NCBI GenBank assembly: GCA_013152535.1
Contig: JAADGE010000089.1
Span: forward strand, 1-64,000
Length of the DNA: 64,000 nucleotides
Direction: 5' to 3'
DNA from: Chlorobiota bacterium
GTDB lineage: Bacteria > Bacteroidota > Bacteroidia > Bacteroidales > JAADGE01
Under the pieces are notes generated by a model that was not told where the DNA came from, did no database searches, and saw only the letters and a program-made list of their open reading frames with translations. Positions 8,910 through 18,489 of this stretch are shown piece by piece. Made by a program: the position numbers and the translations under genes. Each line of letters starts with the position of its first letter. Positions within the stretch are counted from its first letter, which is position 1.

Positions 8910-10601
8910 TTATAACATTTGGGAATCTCTTATAGATTCAGATACGTTGATAACATAATCACCCAGTTTTTCACAAGTTGAAAATAATTCATTATAAAGA
9001 ATTCCGGATTTGTATTTGTACTTTTTAGCTTTGACATTTTTAATGTGGTCTTTTCTTAATTCATTTCTATATTTATTAATTTGAGATTCAATTTCGTTAG
9101 CTTTGCTGATATCAACTTCACTATAATCTTTATTAAGGTTAACCAGCATTTCTTCTAAAGAATTATCAATTAAATCAAACATTTTCAGTATGTTATCCGA
9201 GATTTCTTTAGGAAATTCAATTTTTGCTTCTTTTTTTCGAACCATTGCTTTCTCAAGATTATGACAGGAATCACCAATACTTTCAAGATTATCAATTATT
9301 TCAAACATTCCTCTGATTTTTAAAGAGGAAGATTCGCTTAATTCGCCTTCGGATACTTTTGCAAGATAATCGGCAATTTCAACTTCCATTCTGTCGATAA
9401 TTTCTTCATATTTTTCGACTTTTTGAACCAATTTTTCGTGTTTCTTATCTTTTTTTACTATGAAAAGTTCACGCACAAAACCGAACATTTTTGTTACCCG
9501 TTCTCCGTAAACATAAATTTCTTTACGTGCTTGCAGTATGCCTAATTCCGAAGTAGAAAGCATTCCGATATTGATGTATTGTAAACGAAATTCTTCGTCA
9601 GAATCTTTATCCGGAACCATTTTTATCACAATTTTTTCAATAAGTCCGACCATCCAAACCATAATAAAGGTATTTGTAATATTAAAGGCACTGTGAAATA
9701 TTGATAAAGCAACAGGAATTGAGGCCGGATTGCTTAATGGTGATGCAAACCCCATTTCTGTAACAACATAATTTATCAGTTTTATTACAGGATAAAATAA
9801 TATCAAAATCCAAACAACACCGAATACATTAAAAATAAAATGAGCCCGTGCTGCTCTTTTTGCTGAAACATTTGCTACCATGGCTGCCAGATTTGCCGTG
9901 ATGGTAGTTCCTATGTTTTCACCGAGAACCATAGCTGCAGCCATTTCAAAAGAAATAATTCCGTTGAAACACAAAACCAGTGTTAATGCCATGGTAGCAC
10001 TTGATGATTGAATGATAACGGTCAGCAAAGTTCCTACTCCCAAAAATAATAACAGCGATAAATACCCTAAATCTGTATAATTTCCGAGAAAATGTAATAT
10101 TTCGGGATTATTTTTAATATCAGGAACAGATTCTTTTAAATATCCTAAACCAATGAATAATAATGAGAAGCCGATAACTAATTCTCCCCAAGATTTTCTT
10201 TTTGTATTTTTAGAAAATAACAAAGGAAACCCAACACCGATTATTGGTATGGCAATGGTTGTCATATGAACTTTAAATCCGAGTATTGAAATAAGCCAAG
10301 CAGTTACCGTTGTTCCGATATTTGCTCCCATAATAACTCCGATAGACTGAACCAATGATAACAAACCGGCATTTACAAAACTGACAACCATAACTGTGGT
10401 TGCCGAGGAAGATTGAATGATTGCCGTAATCAGAAATCCGGTAAAGATTCCTTTTACCCTGTTAGAAGTCATTGCCGCTAAAATGTTTCGCATTTTATCT
10501 CCGGCAACCTTTTGCAGGGATTCACTCATAAGTTTCATCCCGTATAAAAATATTCCTAATGAACCAAGCAGGGTTAGGACTTCAACAATTCCGAATTTCA
10601 T
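8910..10601 (-). CDS. Na+/phosphate cotransporter with C-terminal PhoU-like domain
   Basis: The 563-residue protein starts with 8-9 predicted membrane segments. The duplicated Na/Pi signature QSSSA appears twice (TAIIQSSSATTVMVV near residue 62 and TVIIQSSSATMALTL near 197), as expected for the two inverted repeats of the NptA/PF02690 fold. After the last membrane segment, residues ~350-560 form a helical PhoU-like domain that probably regulates transport. It likely imports inorganic phosphate with sodium. No other phosphate genes are nearby. Confidence 0.92.
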   Translation of the reverse strand: MKFGIVEVLTLLGSLGIFLYGMKLMSESLQKVAGDKMRNILAAMTSNRVKGIFTGFLITAIIQSSSATTVMVVSFVNAGLLSLVQSIGVIMGANIGTTVTAWLISILGFKVHMTTIAIPIIGVGFPLLFSKNTKRKSWGELVIGFSLLFIGLGYLKESVPDIKNNPEILHFLGNYTDLGYLSLLLFLGVGTLLTVIIQSSSATMALTLVLCFNGIISFEMAAAMVLGENIGTTITANLAAMVANVSAKRAARAHFIFNVFGVVWILILFYPVIKLINYVVTEMGFASPLSNPASIPVALSIFHSAFNITNTFIMVWMVGLIEKIVIKMVPDKDSDEEFRLQYINIGMLSTSELGILQARKEIYVYGERVTKMFGFVRELFIVKKDKKHEKLVQKVEKYEEIIDRMEVEIADYLAKVSEGELSESSSLKIRGMFEIIDNLESIGDSCHNLEKAMVRKKEAKIEFPKEISDNILKMFDLIDNSLEEMLVNLNKDYSEVDISKANEIESQINKYRNELRKDHIKNVKAKKYKYKSGILYNELFSTCEKLGDYVINVSESIRDSQML

Positions 10602-10737
10602 ATTTTATAATAAAAGTGTTTATATTTATGTGCAATATTAAATAAATTTTTAAGAACAATTACGATTACAATTGTTAATTTAATATTAACTTTCTATGTT
10701 GTATTCCAAATATTTTTAAATCTGTTTTGATAAAATA

Positions 10738-10768
10738 AAAAACGGATTGTTTGTCGCAATCCGTTTTT
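10738..10768 (-). terminator. Rho-independent terminator of the 10790-11569 lipoprotein gene
   Basis: A perfect 12-bp stem (AAAACGGATTG and its complement, with flanking A/T) encloses a 7-base loop (ttgtcg region), followed by a T-rich run on the minus strand. It lies 22 bp after the stop codon of the lipoprotein gene. Confidence 0.85.
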
Positions 10769-10789
10769 ATGTTTGGAGGGTGTTTAAAT

Positions 10790-11569
10790 TTAAAAAATTG
10801 TAATTGTGCCGTCTTTATGACCTTTTTGACTGACAGTAATTTCACCGCAAGTTCCTGAGCTAAAATCAAGTGTAATCGGTTTTTCTCCGTCAATATTTAT
10901 TGTCATTGTTCCTTCGGTAGGATACGGACAACCTGTGCTTGCAAAGAATTCAACTTTCATATTTTCAGTAGTAGTTGTAAAATGTTCACCGTTTCTGTTA
11001 ATTCCGTCAGAATTTCCGGAAATTTCTAAACTGAATTTATTTGCAATACTGAAAACATATGTCAGGCTTGCTGTATTATAAAGAACAGAGGTTCCGTCAG
11101 CATAATCTAATTTGAGGTTTTTAGCCGTTATATCAAAATAAAAGCCTAAAGCACCGGATTTGAATGTAGCCGTAATGCTTCCTGAGACACCCTCATTATC
11201 AACTGTATAGTTAACAAATTCAATGGTAATTGAACCGGCACCTTCTGTATCAAAAGCATCTGCTGAAGCCGTAATTCTGATTGTACCGTTCCGTGTAATT
11301 CCGGCATCATCCGTACAATTATCGAAAGTTAATTCAAAACCGTTGTCGAGTTGATTGTAAGTAAATTTACAGTCGGAAAATTGAGCTTTTAACGCTTTTG
11401 CACCACCGCTTCCGTCATTTGATAAAGCAAAAGCATCAGCCATAATGTAACTTCCTCTTGCGGCATCTTCGGCAGATTGTGTATCTGCATTGTCTTTTTT
11501 ACAAGATGAAAATGCAAATAATACTCCGAATAGCAGAAGTGTTGAAATTTTAAAGAAATTTTTTTTCAT
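10790..11569 (-). CDS. Putative outer-envelope lipoprotein, unknown function
   Basis: This 259-residue protein has a lipoprotein signal (KISTLLLFGVLFAFSSC, lipobox FSSC). The mature part is beta-rich with many Thr, Gly and Asp residues and at least four further cysteines (SDCKF, DNCTDD, STGCPYP, GTCGEI), which could form disulfides in the periplasm. The YNTASLTYVFSIANKFSLEISG segment alternates in the manner of a beta-sandwich or jellyroll. I recognise no named family. It has its own terminator downstream. Confidence 0.75.
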   Translation of the reverse strand: MKKNFFKISTLLLFGVLFAFSSCKKDNADTQSAEDAARGSYIMADAFALSNDGSGGAKALKAQFSDCKFTYNQLDNGFELTFDNCTDDAGITRNGTIRITASADAFDTEGAGSITIEFVNYTVDNEGVSGSITATFKSGALGFYFDITAKNLKLDYADGTSVLYNTASLTYVFSIANKFSLEISGNSDGINRNGEHFTTTTENMKVEFFASTGCPYPTEGTMTINIDGEKPITLDFSSGTCGEITVSQKGHKDGTITIF

Positions 11570-11616
11570 AATATTTAAATTAAAGTTAATAGATATAATA
11601 AAGGTTTGTAAATAAT

Positions 11617-11940
11617 TTACTTGTTTAAAAATACGTCAAATATTTTACCTAAAACATCTGACTTTTGTATGATAATGTATGCTAAAACAGAGAAAAAAAT
11701 GATTAAAAGGAAAAAACGAATTTTTGCTGTTCGTTTTTGTTTTTTGGTAATTTCTCTTCTGTAAGAGCTGCGAAATTTACCTTTAAAATCGGGTCTGTAT
11801 TCTCCTTTTTCTATGTCTTCTTTTTTGTCTTTTGCTTTTTGTATTTTTGCGTCTAATATTTCTTTTCGTTTATCGTAATACAAAGGTTTGTATTTGTATT
11901 TCTTATATTCCGGAAGTTTGATGATTTGTCTTAAATTCAT
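11617..11940 (-). CDS. Small basic protein with one C-terminal membrane segment
   Basis: A 107-residue protein with a highly charged, Lys/Arg/Tyr-rich N-terminal ~80 residues and a single transmembrane helix (IRFFLLIIFFSVLAYIIIQ) before a short tail. The topology suggests a cytoplasmic basic domain tethered to the inner membrane. I do not recognise the family. It sits 32 bp after the DUF5723 gene and may be read from the same transcript. Confidence 0.7.
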   Translation of the reverse strand: MNLRQIIKLPEYKKYKYKPLYYDKRKEILDAKIQKAKDKKEDIEKGEYRPDFKGKFRSSYRREITKKQKRTAKIRFFLLIIFFSVLAYIIIQKSDVLGKIFDVFLNK

Positions 11941-11972
11941 AATTATAAAGTAACGAAAATAAATTAAAGTTA

Positions 11973-13451
11973 TTATTCCATTAAACCGATATCGTATTTA
12001 TGCCCGCAAATTAAAAAATTTAAACCGAAACTGAAATTTACGGTTTTGGTATTTTTTAATAAATTATCGGAAAAACTGCTTTCGTTAACAGCCCAAAGAG
12101 GAGCGGCAATATTATCGGTTATCAGGTACATTTGAAACGGTCCGACTTTGTATGACAAGCCCATTCCGATATTATTTGCCGAAGCATTCATAACAGAATA
12201 TGAAACGGAATAGGACCATGCTTTAAAAAAATTGGTATTGGCAGAAAATGTATAAGAAGAAATCAAACTTTTATTAAAAAACAGACCTCTGTATAATAAT
12301 CCTGTACTAAGCCAATTGGTGATTTTTAAATTTGCACCGAGATAAATTTTAGAATTTAAAGCCGTTGTGTATGATGTTTCTTCAATGCTCGGATTAAAAA
12401 CATTCAAGAGGGTATCAATCATATCATTTTTAATTTTCTCTCCGAGTGTTGTGTTGGCTCCGGTTGTATCATTCAAATTACCGATATATTTTGCTATATC
12501 TAATCCGGAAAATGTAAATGTTGCTTTTTGAGTCATTATTTTAGGACTTGTTTTCCATTTAATAAAGCCGAAATCAATTAATGACGCCGATAAAGTTAAT
12601 CGATTATCCATATTATATTCAATTCCCAAATCAACACCTAAACCTGTATTTTTCGGAAAAATAAAACTTGATAAATCAGAAGTCGGATTGTTAAGTAATG
12701 TGGTATCGACATTAATTCCGTTAATTTGCCCGACAGAATCCGTAAAATTCCAAGGAATAATACTTGCAGCTTTTATATCAAAATCGGAATTAAATGTCCA
12801 ATCATACATATTTTCGGTTTTTATATCGGTGTACCATTCCAAATTCATTTTACTTGTTTTTATATTAGCATAACCGGACAGATATTTTAATTTTGCACCC
12901 AAATAAAGTGTATTATTAAAGTTTTTTGACACACCGATATAAATTTCTCTGTGTAAATCTAAATTTTGTTTAAAATCAAAAGCTAAAGGAGTTCCGTTTA
13001 TTCGGTAATTTCCTCTTCTTAATTCTATTAAAGCTTTTGGATATTCAAAATATTCTGAGAATTTATAGTTCATACCGAAACTGATATACATATCATTTCT
13101 TAAAGTGATTCCGATATTCAGTAAAGAAAATTCTGTTTCAAGGTTAATATTATTACCTGTTTTTAATGCCTTTTCAATACCGTCTAAATCAATCATAAAT
13201 AAATTCTGCGTATAAGGTCTGGGTTTAATTGCATCGTTAATTGTGAATCCGGAATGGGTTACATTTATGTCAAAATTCGGAAGAACGGGAATGTCGATAA
13301 AAACTTTACAACCGGTTTGCTTTGCCGGGTTCAGGTATGTGCCTTGAGGTAGGTGTTGCATCCAATAAGAAGTTAGTCTTTGCGAAAATGCAGAAGAGAA
13401 AAAAAGTGTACTTATCAGAATGAGTGTAATTATATGTTTAAACTGTTTCAT
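11973..13451 (-). CDS. DUF5723 family outer-membrane beta-barrel-like protein
   Basis: I place the start at the ATG at 13451 (MKQFKHIITLILISTLFFSSAFSQ, a signal peptide); the longer frame from 13499 would put 16 residues ahead of it and overlap the previous gene. About 492 residues. After the signal, YWMQHLPQGTYLNPA is typical of DUF5723 proteins of Bacteroidota, followed by many amphipathic strands (for example WSYSVSYSVMNASANNIGMGLSYKVGP, split by turns) as in outer-membrane barrels. Function unknown. The lipoprotein gene immediately upstream (13468-14697) is 16 bp away and is the probable partner. Confidence 0.85.
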   Translation of the reverse strand: MKQFKHIITLILISTLFFSSAFSQRLTSYWMQHLPQGTYLNPAKQTGCKVFIDIPVLPNFDINVTHSGFTINDAIKPRPYTQNLFMIDLDGIEKALKTGNNINLETEFSLLNIGITLRNDMYISFGMNYKFSEYFEYPKALIELRRGNYRINGTPLAFDFKQNLDLHREIYIGVSKNFNNTLYLGAKLKYLSGYANIKTSKMNLEWYTDIKTENMYDWTFNSDFDIKAASIIPWNFTDSVGQINGINVDTTLLNNPTSDLSSFIFPKNTGLGVDLGIEYNMDNRLTLSASLIDFGFIKWKTSPKIMTQKATFTFSGLDIAKYIGNLNDTTGANTTLGEKIKNDMIDTLLNVFNPSIEETSYTTALNSKIYLGANLKITNWLSTGLLYRGLFFNKSLISSYTFSANTNFFKAWSYSVSYSVMNASANNIGMGLSYKVGPFQMYLITDNIAAPLWAVNESSFSDNLLKNTKTVNFSFGLNFLICGHKYDIGLME

Positions 13452-13467
13452 TATTTTCAGAAAAAAG

Positions 13468-14697
13468 TTAATTGTTATTTGTTGATGCATCAAAATCAAG
13501 TTTTACGGCAATTTGAACTCCCATTGCATAGTCTCCGAGAATTTTTATAAATAATCCGGTATTTTGCATATAGGAATTTAAATTTCCCCTAATAATCATT
13601 TTAGAGGCATGTCGTTGAATTAAATTTTGAACTCTGGTTTGATCTAAGAAAATAAATATATCACTTTCATGCGGAACAGTTACAATACCCTGAGAATCAG
13701 TTTCTGCAGCTTTAAGGTGCCATCCCTCATCAGAAATGTTAATTAGTTGCGTATCCGTAAAAACAGAATCAATAATATTTCCTGTTTCTCCTGTTGCTGT
13801 TGAGTCTGCAAAATATATTTGTGCCAGTCCGTCAATCGGGAAACCGTTATTAAATTTTATTTTTAATGTTGCTGATTTTATTCTTTCATCATTAAACAAT
13901 GTAAAATTCATTGTGTCAGTCATTACAATTGTGTCTAATTTGGCATCTAAAGGAAGGTCAATGTCAACATCAATGTTCATTTTCTCGTCTCCGGTAATAT
14001 TAAACGGCAATGTTTGCGTTGTATGACTTCCTGAAGACAGATAAAATGATATAAATCGCGGAACAGGAGAAAATACCTGTGAAAGAACCGGAACTTCTGT
14101 AGTATCAAGAACAATATCAGTATGTGCACTTGTTCCTGCAACAGTCGGAGCTGCAATTGTAAATTCATTATGACTTGTATGACTCAGTGCAGTTCCGTCT
14201 GCTTGATGGAATGTTAAAGTATCCATCTTAAAAAATGTAACAATAGGAATATAATTATCAATATGGAAGGTTATTGACGGATTTTGGAAAAAGAGTTTGC
14301 CGGACAATAAGTTATTATACACTTTCATTTTTGATGTATCTGTCTGTATGGCAAAAGTATCTGCGGGTACCGGAGTTCCTGCCGGTGCCGGAGTAATTGC
14401 CAGCGGATAGATTTCTGAAAATGTAGGTGACAATAAATTTTTATAGTACATTCTCAAATGTATTAAATTGTTATCGTCCACTTCTGCCCAAAGCGAGGAA
14501 TCTGTTTTCGGTAAAAAATTTATTAAAGTAAGTTCTGTATTAACTATCGGAGCAGCAAAACTGCCTTCGAAATGAAGGGAATCGGTTGTTAAATTATCAA
14601 ATTCGTTGAGCGAAAAATTTTTTCTGCAGGAATCGAAAGAAATAATTACAATAAATATTAATACAACCGAGATAAAAGATTTTATCTGATTTTTCAT
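13468..14697 (-). CDS. Putative lipoprotein paired with the DUF5723 gene
   Basis: The 409-residue protein begins with a lipoprotein signal (ISVVLIFIVIISFDSC, then RKNF). The mature part begins FEGSFAAPIVNTELTL and is rich in Asp, Thr and alternating hydrophobics, consistent with beta-sandwich modules. No catalytic motif is visible. The close spacing to the DUF5723 barrel suggests the two form an envelope complex, one lipid-anchored and one embedded. This is inference from position only. Confidence 0.75.
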   Translation of the reverse strand: MKNQIKSFISVVLIFIVIISFDSCRKNFSLNEFDNLTTDSLHFEGSFAAPIVNTELTLINFLPKTDSSLWAEVDDNNLIHLRMYYKNLLSPTFSEIYPLAITPAPAGTPVPADTFAIQTDTSKMKVYNNLLSGKLFFQNPSITFHIDNYIPIVTFFKMDTLTFHQADGTALSHTSHNEFTIAAPTVAGTSAHTDIVLDTTEVPVLSQVFSPVPRFISFYLSSGSHTTQTLPFNITGDEKMNIDVDIDLPLDAKLDTIVMTDTMNFTLFNDERIKSATLKIKFNNGFPIDGLAQIYFADSTATGETGNIIDSVFTDTQLINISDEGWHLKAAETDSQGIVTVPHESDIFIFLDQTRVQNLIQRHASKMIIRGNLNSYMQNTGLFIKILGDYAMGVQIAVKLDFDASTNNN

Positions 14698-14745
14698 TGT
14701 TATTTAAGATTTGGTTAAAAGGTCAATTGCAAAGTTACAAAATTT

Positions 14746-17496
14746 TTATTTAATGTTATATTTATACAAGTAATTATCTTTGTTTCCGGTAATCAGAGAA
14801 AATTCAGGGTTGTTATCAAATACTGTAATGCTGAATAATCCGGTTCCGGTTAAAGGAAATCCTTTGCATAAGTTTCCTTTATTATTTATCAGGTATATTT
14901 TATTTTCGGAACTTGCTCCGAGACGGATGTCATTTTCATTAAATTCATATACTGTAACATTTGTTTTTAAGTCTTCATCGTAAGCATATGAAAATAAACG
15001 TTTTTTGCTTATTCCGTCATAAACGTCCGTTTGGTTTTTATCCGTAAAAATATATTCGGGCACTTGATCTCCGGTTATATCTTTATAAACGTAATAGTGG
15101 TCTCTTGCGTATGTTTTAAAGGAGTTTTTTTTAATTTTGCCGTTTTCATATATCGAATAAACAATACCGGCAGGATTGCTTATTGAAAAATGTGCTTTAT
15201 CATTAATGTTATCTTCCGTAAACCAAATTTCCGTATTTTTTGAAATTGATATGTTAACTTCGGGTTTTACACGTATTTCTCCTTTTCTGTTAAGTAAATA
15301 TAAGTTGTTTCGATCTCTGAAAGCTATATAATCTTTATCGCCGTTTTTAAAATGTTTTATTGATTGCGTAACATAACTTTTTGTTTTATCGAAATTCCAT
15401 CCCGAAATTATTTCACCGTTTTTATCAAATAAATAAACAGATTTGTTGGCACAAGCTACAAAAATTCTGTAATTTCTGTTTTGATCATAGTCAAACAAAG
15501 AAATACCGCATGTTGCTTTTGATTTTAATTTTACGGGATAACCTTCCAGCCAATTTCCTTTTCTGTCGATACAATATATTTTACTTTCGGTATTAAAAAG
15601 AAGTTGAAGTTTCTTATTTTCATAATAATCAATTTGATAAATATTGCTGATTATTTTACCGTCTAATTGCCTTGTCCACAGAATTTTACCATTTTTATCG
15701 ATAAGATAAATTTTATTTGCGACATCTTGAATAACAATTTCTTTTTCATCGGTATTATGATTTATTACAATAAACGGTTTTGTTTCGATTAATGTATCTA
15801 AACGCACTTCCCAAACGGTTTCCGAAATTTCTTGGGTTAATGAATTTAATCCGATGTCAACTGTCGTATATGCCGGATAAGAATCAAAAATAATTTGAAC
15901 AGCCGGTCCCTGAACGCGTTTTAATGAAGAAAGATTTTTATCAAATTTTTCAGATAACTTTTTCTGTAAAGAATTTTCAATATTTTTTGCAGAATGGCTT
16001 ATATCAATATAAAAACTGATATTGGATTCATCCGGAAGTGATTTTATAAATTCGTAATTGGGTGATTTTCGTTTAAAAGTTTTATCTTTTTCAAATGAAT
16101 TAATGATTTCCTTTAAATCAGAAGCAGATTTTCCGAAAATTATAAAATCGTCTATTAAAGTGTAATATTTTGCATTTATATTTTGAAAAATTATTCCGTA
16201 GAATATTTCTGGGATGTTATCAACAGGAAGTTTTGCAATTGTATAATTGTCTTCTTCTGTCTTATAAGTTTCATAATATGAAGAAGTTTCAATATTATTC
16301 TTTTTGCAATATTTAGAAATTACTTGATTAAAGAATTTTTCGGTTTTAGATTTATCGTTAAAATTTATAAAAATATATTCTCTCGGATTTTTCCCGTTTT
16401 TATTTATGTCTTCTCTTATTAACGCAATTTCATTATCTGTAACGGAATATAAATCAGTTTCATCTTCTTTTATTTTGTATGTTTTATAAAATTCTGCCAA
16501 GTTAATTTGAAAATCATTTAACTGTTTTACTCTTGCTAAAAAATCCTCGTATTTATATTTAAAATAATTACCGCTTTTAATATTTAATGTCAGAAAAAAG
16601 GATGTTTTTTCCGGTAACAGATTTAAAACCTTATTTTTTTGAGGTTGTGTGTTTTTAAAAATTGAAAGAAACTGCATTTCCGGTTTCAAAATTGTATGTC
16701 CGGTTAATTTCAGGCGTTTGCGTTTTAAAGAAATATTAAAAGCAGACCAATAAGCGGTATTTTGTAAAAGTTTCAATTCGTTTTTAAATGAATTGTTAAA
16801 AATACTTCCGGTATTTGAAAAAAGAGTTTCGTAATTAATAAAAAGTTGAGCATCATCTTGGTTTTCAGTCTTTTGATATAATTTTTTAAACGCCTTATTA
16901 TCAGCTAATCCGACTCCGCTGTTGATGTTTTTTATTGATTTTTGAATCATAATTTCCGAAAAACTCATCAGAAGATAATTCTTGTAAAAAGTATAATAAA
17001 TTGTTTTGTGATTTTTGAAATTTTGTTTTATAATTCCGGCTCCGGCAAAATTTGAAGTGCCGGAATTTGTTGCAGATTTAATGTTTTTTATAGTTTGGCT
17101 GATAATGTTTTTATCATCGGAATTTGCTCCCGCAATAAATAAAAATTCATTTTTTCCCATTCCTGTCGGGTGTGCTGATATAATTACACTTTTTTGGTTG
17201 AAAAAACGTTTTATTTTCCTGTTTTGATGAAGCAAAGAATCTAAAAAAGTAATATTCCGAAAAGTTTTTTCAGTAATATCATTTTTTTCTAAAATTTCTT
17301 TCAGAGCTTCATTTTTTGAAATCTTATTTAAAAAGTAATTAAAATCATCGGTTTCTAAAAAATATGAAACTTCGGCAGGAAGAGCATTTATTACAGGCGG
17401 AAGTTTTCGACTTTTTTTTTCTAATTGTAAAGAAACAATTATGACCGCTGCAACCGCAAGTACCGAAATGAAAATTAAAAATTTATTATTCAGCAT
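14746..17496 (-). CDS. Membrane-anchored DUF3352-like protein with C-terminal beta-propeller
   Basis: A 916-residue protein with a single N-terminal membrane anchor (FLIFISVLAVAAVIIVSLQL). Residues ~30-560 resemble DUF3352 proteins: an opening LPAEVSYFLETDDFNYFL, then repeats of ferredoxin-like units such as FLFIAGANSDDK and LLPEKTSFFLTLNIKSG. From ~590 the sequence switches to PQQ-like propeller blades (KIYLIDKNGKILWTRQLDG, SKIYCIDRKGNWLEGYPVK, KSVYLFDKNGEIISGWNF, NLYLLNRKGEIRVKPE). It overlaps the 3' end of dusB by 11 bp, so translation may be coupled. Function unknown, probably periplasmic sensing or scaffolding. Confidence 0.82.
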   Translation of the reverse strand: MLNNKFLIFISVLAVAAVIIVSLQLEKKSRKLPPVINALPAEVSYFLETDDFNYFLNKISKNEALKEILEKNDITEKTFRNITFLDSLLHQNRKIKRFFNQKSVIISAHPTGMGKNEFLFIAGANSDDKNIISQTIKNIKSATNSGTSNFAGAGIIKQNFKNHKTIYYTFYKNYLLMSFSEIMIQKSIKNINSGVGLADNKAFKKLYQKTENQDDAQLFINYETLFSNTGSIFNNSFKNELKLLQNTAYWSAFNISLKRKRLKLTGHTILKPEMQFLSIFKNTQPQKNKVLNLLPEKTSFFLTLNIKSGNYFKYKYEDFLARVKQLNDFQINLAEFYKTYKIKEDETDLYSVTDNEIALIREDINKNGKNPREYIFINFNDKSKTEKFFNQVISKYCKKNNIETSSYYETYKTEEDNYTIAKLPVDNIPEIFYGIIFQNINAKYYTLIDDFIIFGKSASDLKEIINSFEKDKTFKRKSPNYEFIKSLPDESNISFYIDISHSAKNIENSLQKKLSEKFDKNLSSLKRVQGPAVQIIFDSYPAYTTVDIGLNSLTQEISETVWEVRLDTLIETKPFIVINHNTDEKEIVIQDVANKIYLIDKNGKILWTRQLDGKIISNIYQIDYYENKKLQLLFNTESKIYCIDRKGNWLEGYPVKLKSKATCGISLFDYDQNRNYRIFVACANKSVYLFDKNGEIISGWNFDKTKSYVTQSIKHFKNGDKDYIAFRDRNNLYLLNRKGEIRVKPEVNISISKNTEIWFTEDNINDKAHFSISNPAGIVYSIYENGKIKKNSFKTYARDHYYVYKDITGDQVPEYIFTDKNQTDVYDGISKKRLFSYAYDEDLKTNVTVYEFNENDIRLGASSENKIYLINNKGNLCKGFPLTGTGLFSITVFDNNPEFSLITGNKDNYLYKYNIK

Positions 17497-18487
17497 TGTA
17501 AGTGTTATTAAGTTCTCCGTATTTTTGTTTTATTTCATCCAATAAAGCTGAAATTTGATTTTCATCTGTCGAAGTTAATAATTTTAATCGAAGTTCTTTA
17601 AAATTTTTTAAACCTTTAAAATAAAGTGCAAAATGTCTTCTCATTTCAAAAATACCCTTTTTCCCTTCTTTTAATGCAATTGATTTTTGAAAATGCAGTT
17701 TGGCAATTTCAACTTTTTCGTTAATTGACGGTTCGGGTAATATTTCGCCTGTTTTCAAGTAATGTTTTATTTCTCTGAAAATCCAAGGTTTTCCGATACT
17801 TGCTCTTCCGATCATAATGCCGTCAACCTTATATTTGTCAAACGCATTTTTTGCAGAAAATCCGTCGAAAATATCACCGTTACCTATAACAGGAATATGA
17901 ATGCTCGGATTTTGCTTTACCTTTTTGATTAATGTCCAATCGGCAGTTCCTTTATAAAGTTGTGTACGTGTTCTGCCATGAATTGTAAGAGCTTTAATTC
18001 CTGTGTCTTGCAGTTGTTCGGCAATTTTATCAATTACTAAATTGTCAGAATCCCAACCCAAACGTGTTTTTACGGTTACCGGTAATTTTACTGCATTGAC
18101 AATTGCTTTGGTCATTTCAATCATTTTAGGAATATCTTGCAACATTCCTGCACCGGCACCGCGATTTGCAATTTTTTTAACGGGACAACCGTAGTTAATG
18201 TCGATTAAATCGGGTTTAGCCTCTTCTGCAATTTTTGCAGCTTCAACCATAGCATCAATTCGATGTCCGTATATTTGAATACCTGTCGGACGTTCTGCTT
18301 CATCAATTTGCAGCTTTTTCAACGATTTGTCAATATTTCTGATAAGGGCTTCAGAAGCAACAAATTCCGTATAGAGCAAATCTGCACCGAAAGATTTGCA
18401 CAACAATCTGAAACTTCTGTCGGTAATATCTTCCATAGGTGCCAACAGCAACGGGTATTCCGGTATATTGATTTTTTCGATTTGCAA
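17486..18487 (-). CDS. dusB: tRNA-dihydrouridine synthase B
   Basis: The 333-residue FMN enzyme reduces uridine to dihydrouridine in the tRNA D-loop. The TIM barrel opens with LLAPMEDITDRSFRLLCKSFG. The catalytic Cys is in DINYGCPVKKI (Cys ~101), followed by GAGAGMLQD. FMN-phosphate contacts are suggested by IPVIGNGDI and GIMIGRASIGKPWIF. A helical tRNA-binding domain ends the protein. It lies 2 bp downstream of glyS and overlaps the next gene by 11 bp, giving a glyS-dusB-DUF3352 transcription unit. Confidence 0.94.
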   Translation of the reverse strand: MQIEKINIPEYPLLLAPMEDITDRSFRLLCKSFGADLLYTEFVASEALIRNIDKSLKKLQIDEAERPTGIQIYGHRIDAMVEAAKIAEEAKPDLIDINYGCPVKKIANRGAGAGMLQDIPKMIEMTKAIVNAVKLPVTVKTRLGWDSDNLVIDKIAEQLQDTGIKALTIHGRTRTQLYKGTADWTLIKKVKQNPSIHIPVIGNGDIFDGFSAKNAFDKYKVDGIMIGRASIGKPWIFREIKHYLKTGEILPEPSINEKVEIAKLHFQKSIALKEGKKGIFEMRRHFALYFKGLKNFKELRLKLLTSTDENQISALLDEIKQKYGELNNTYNAE

Positions 18488-18489
18488 AA

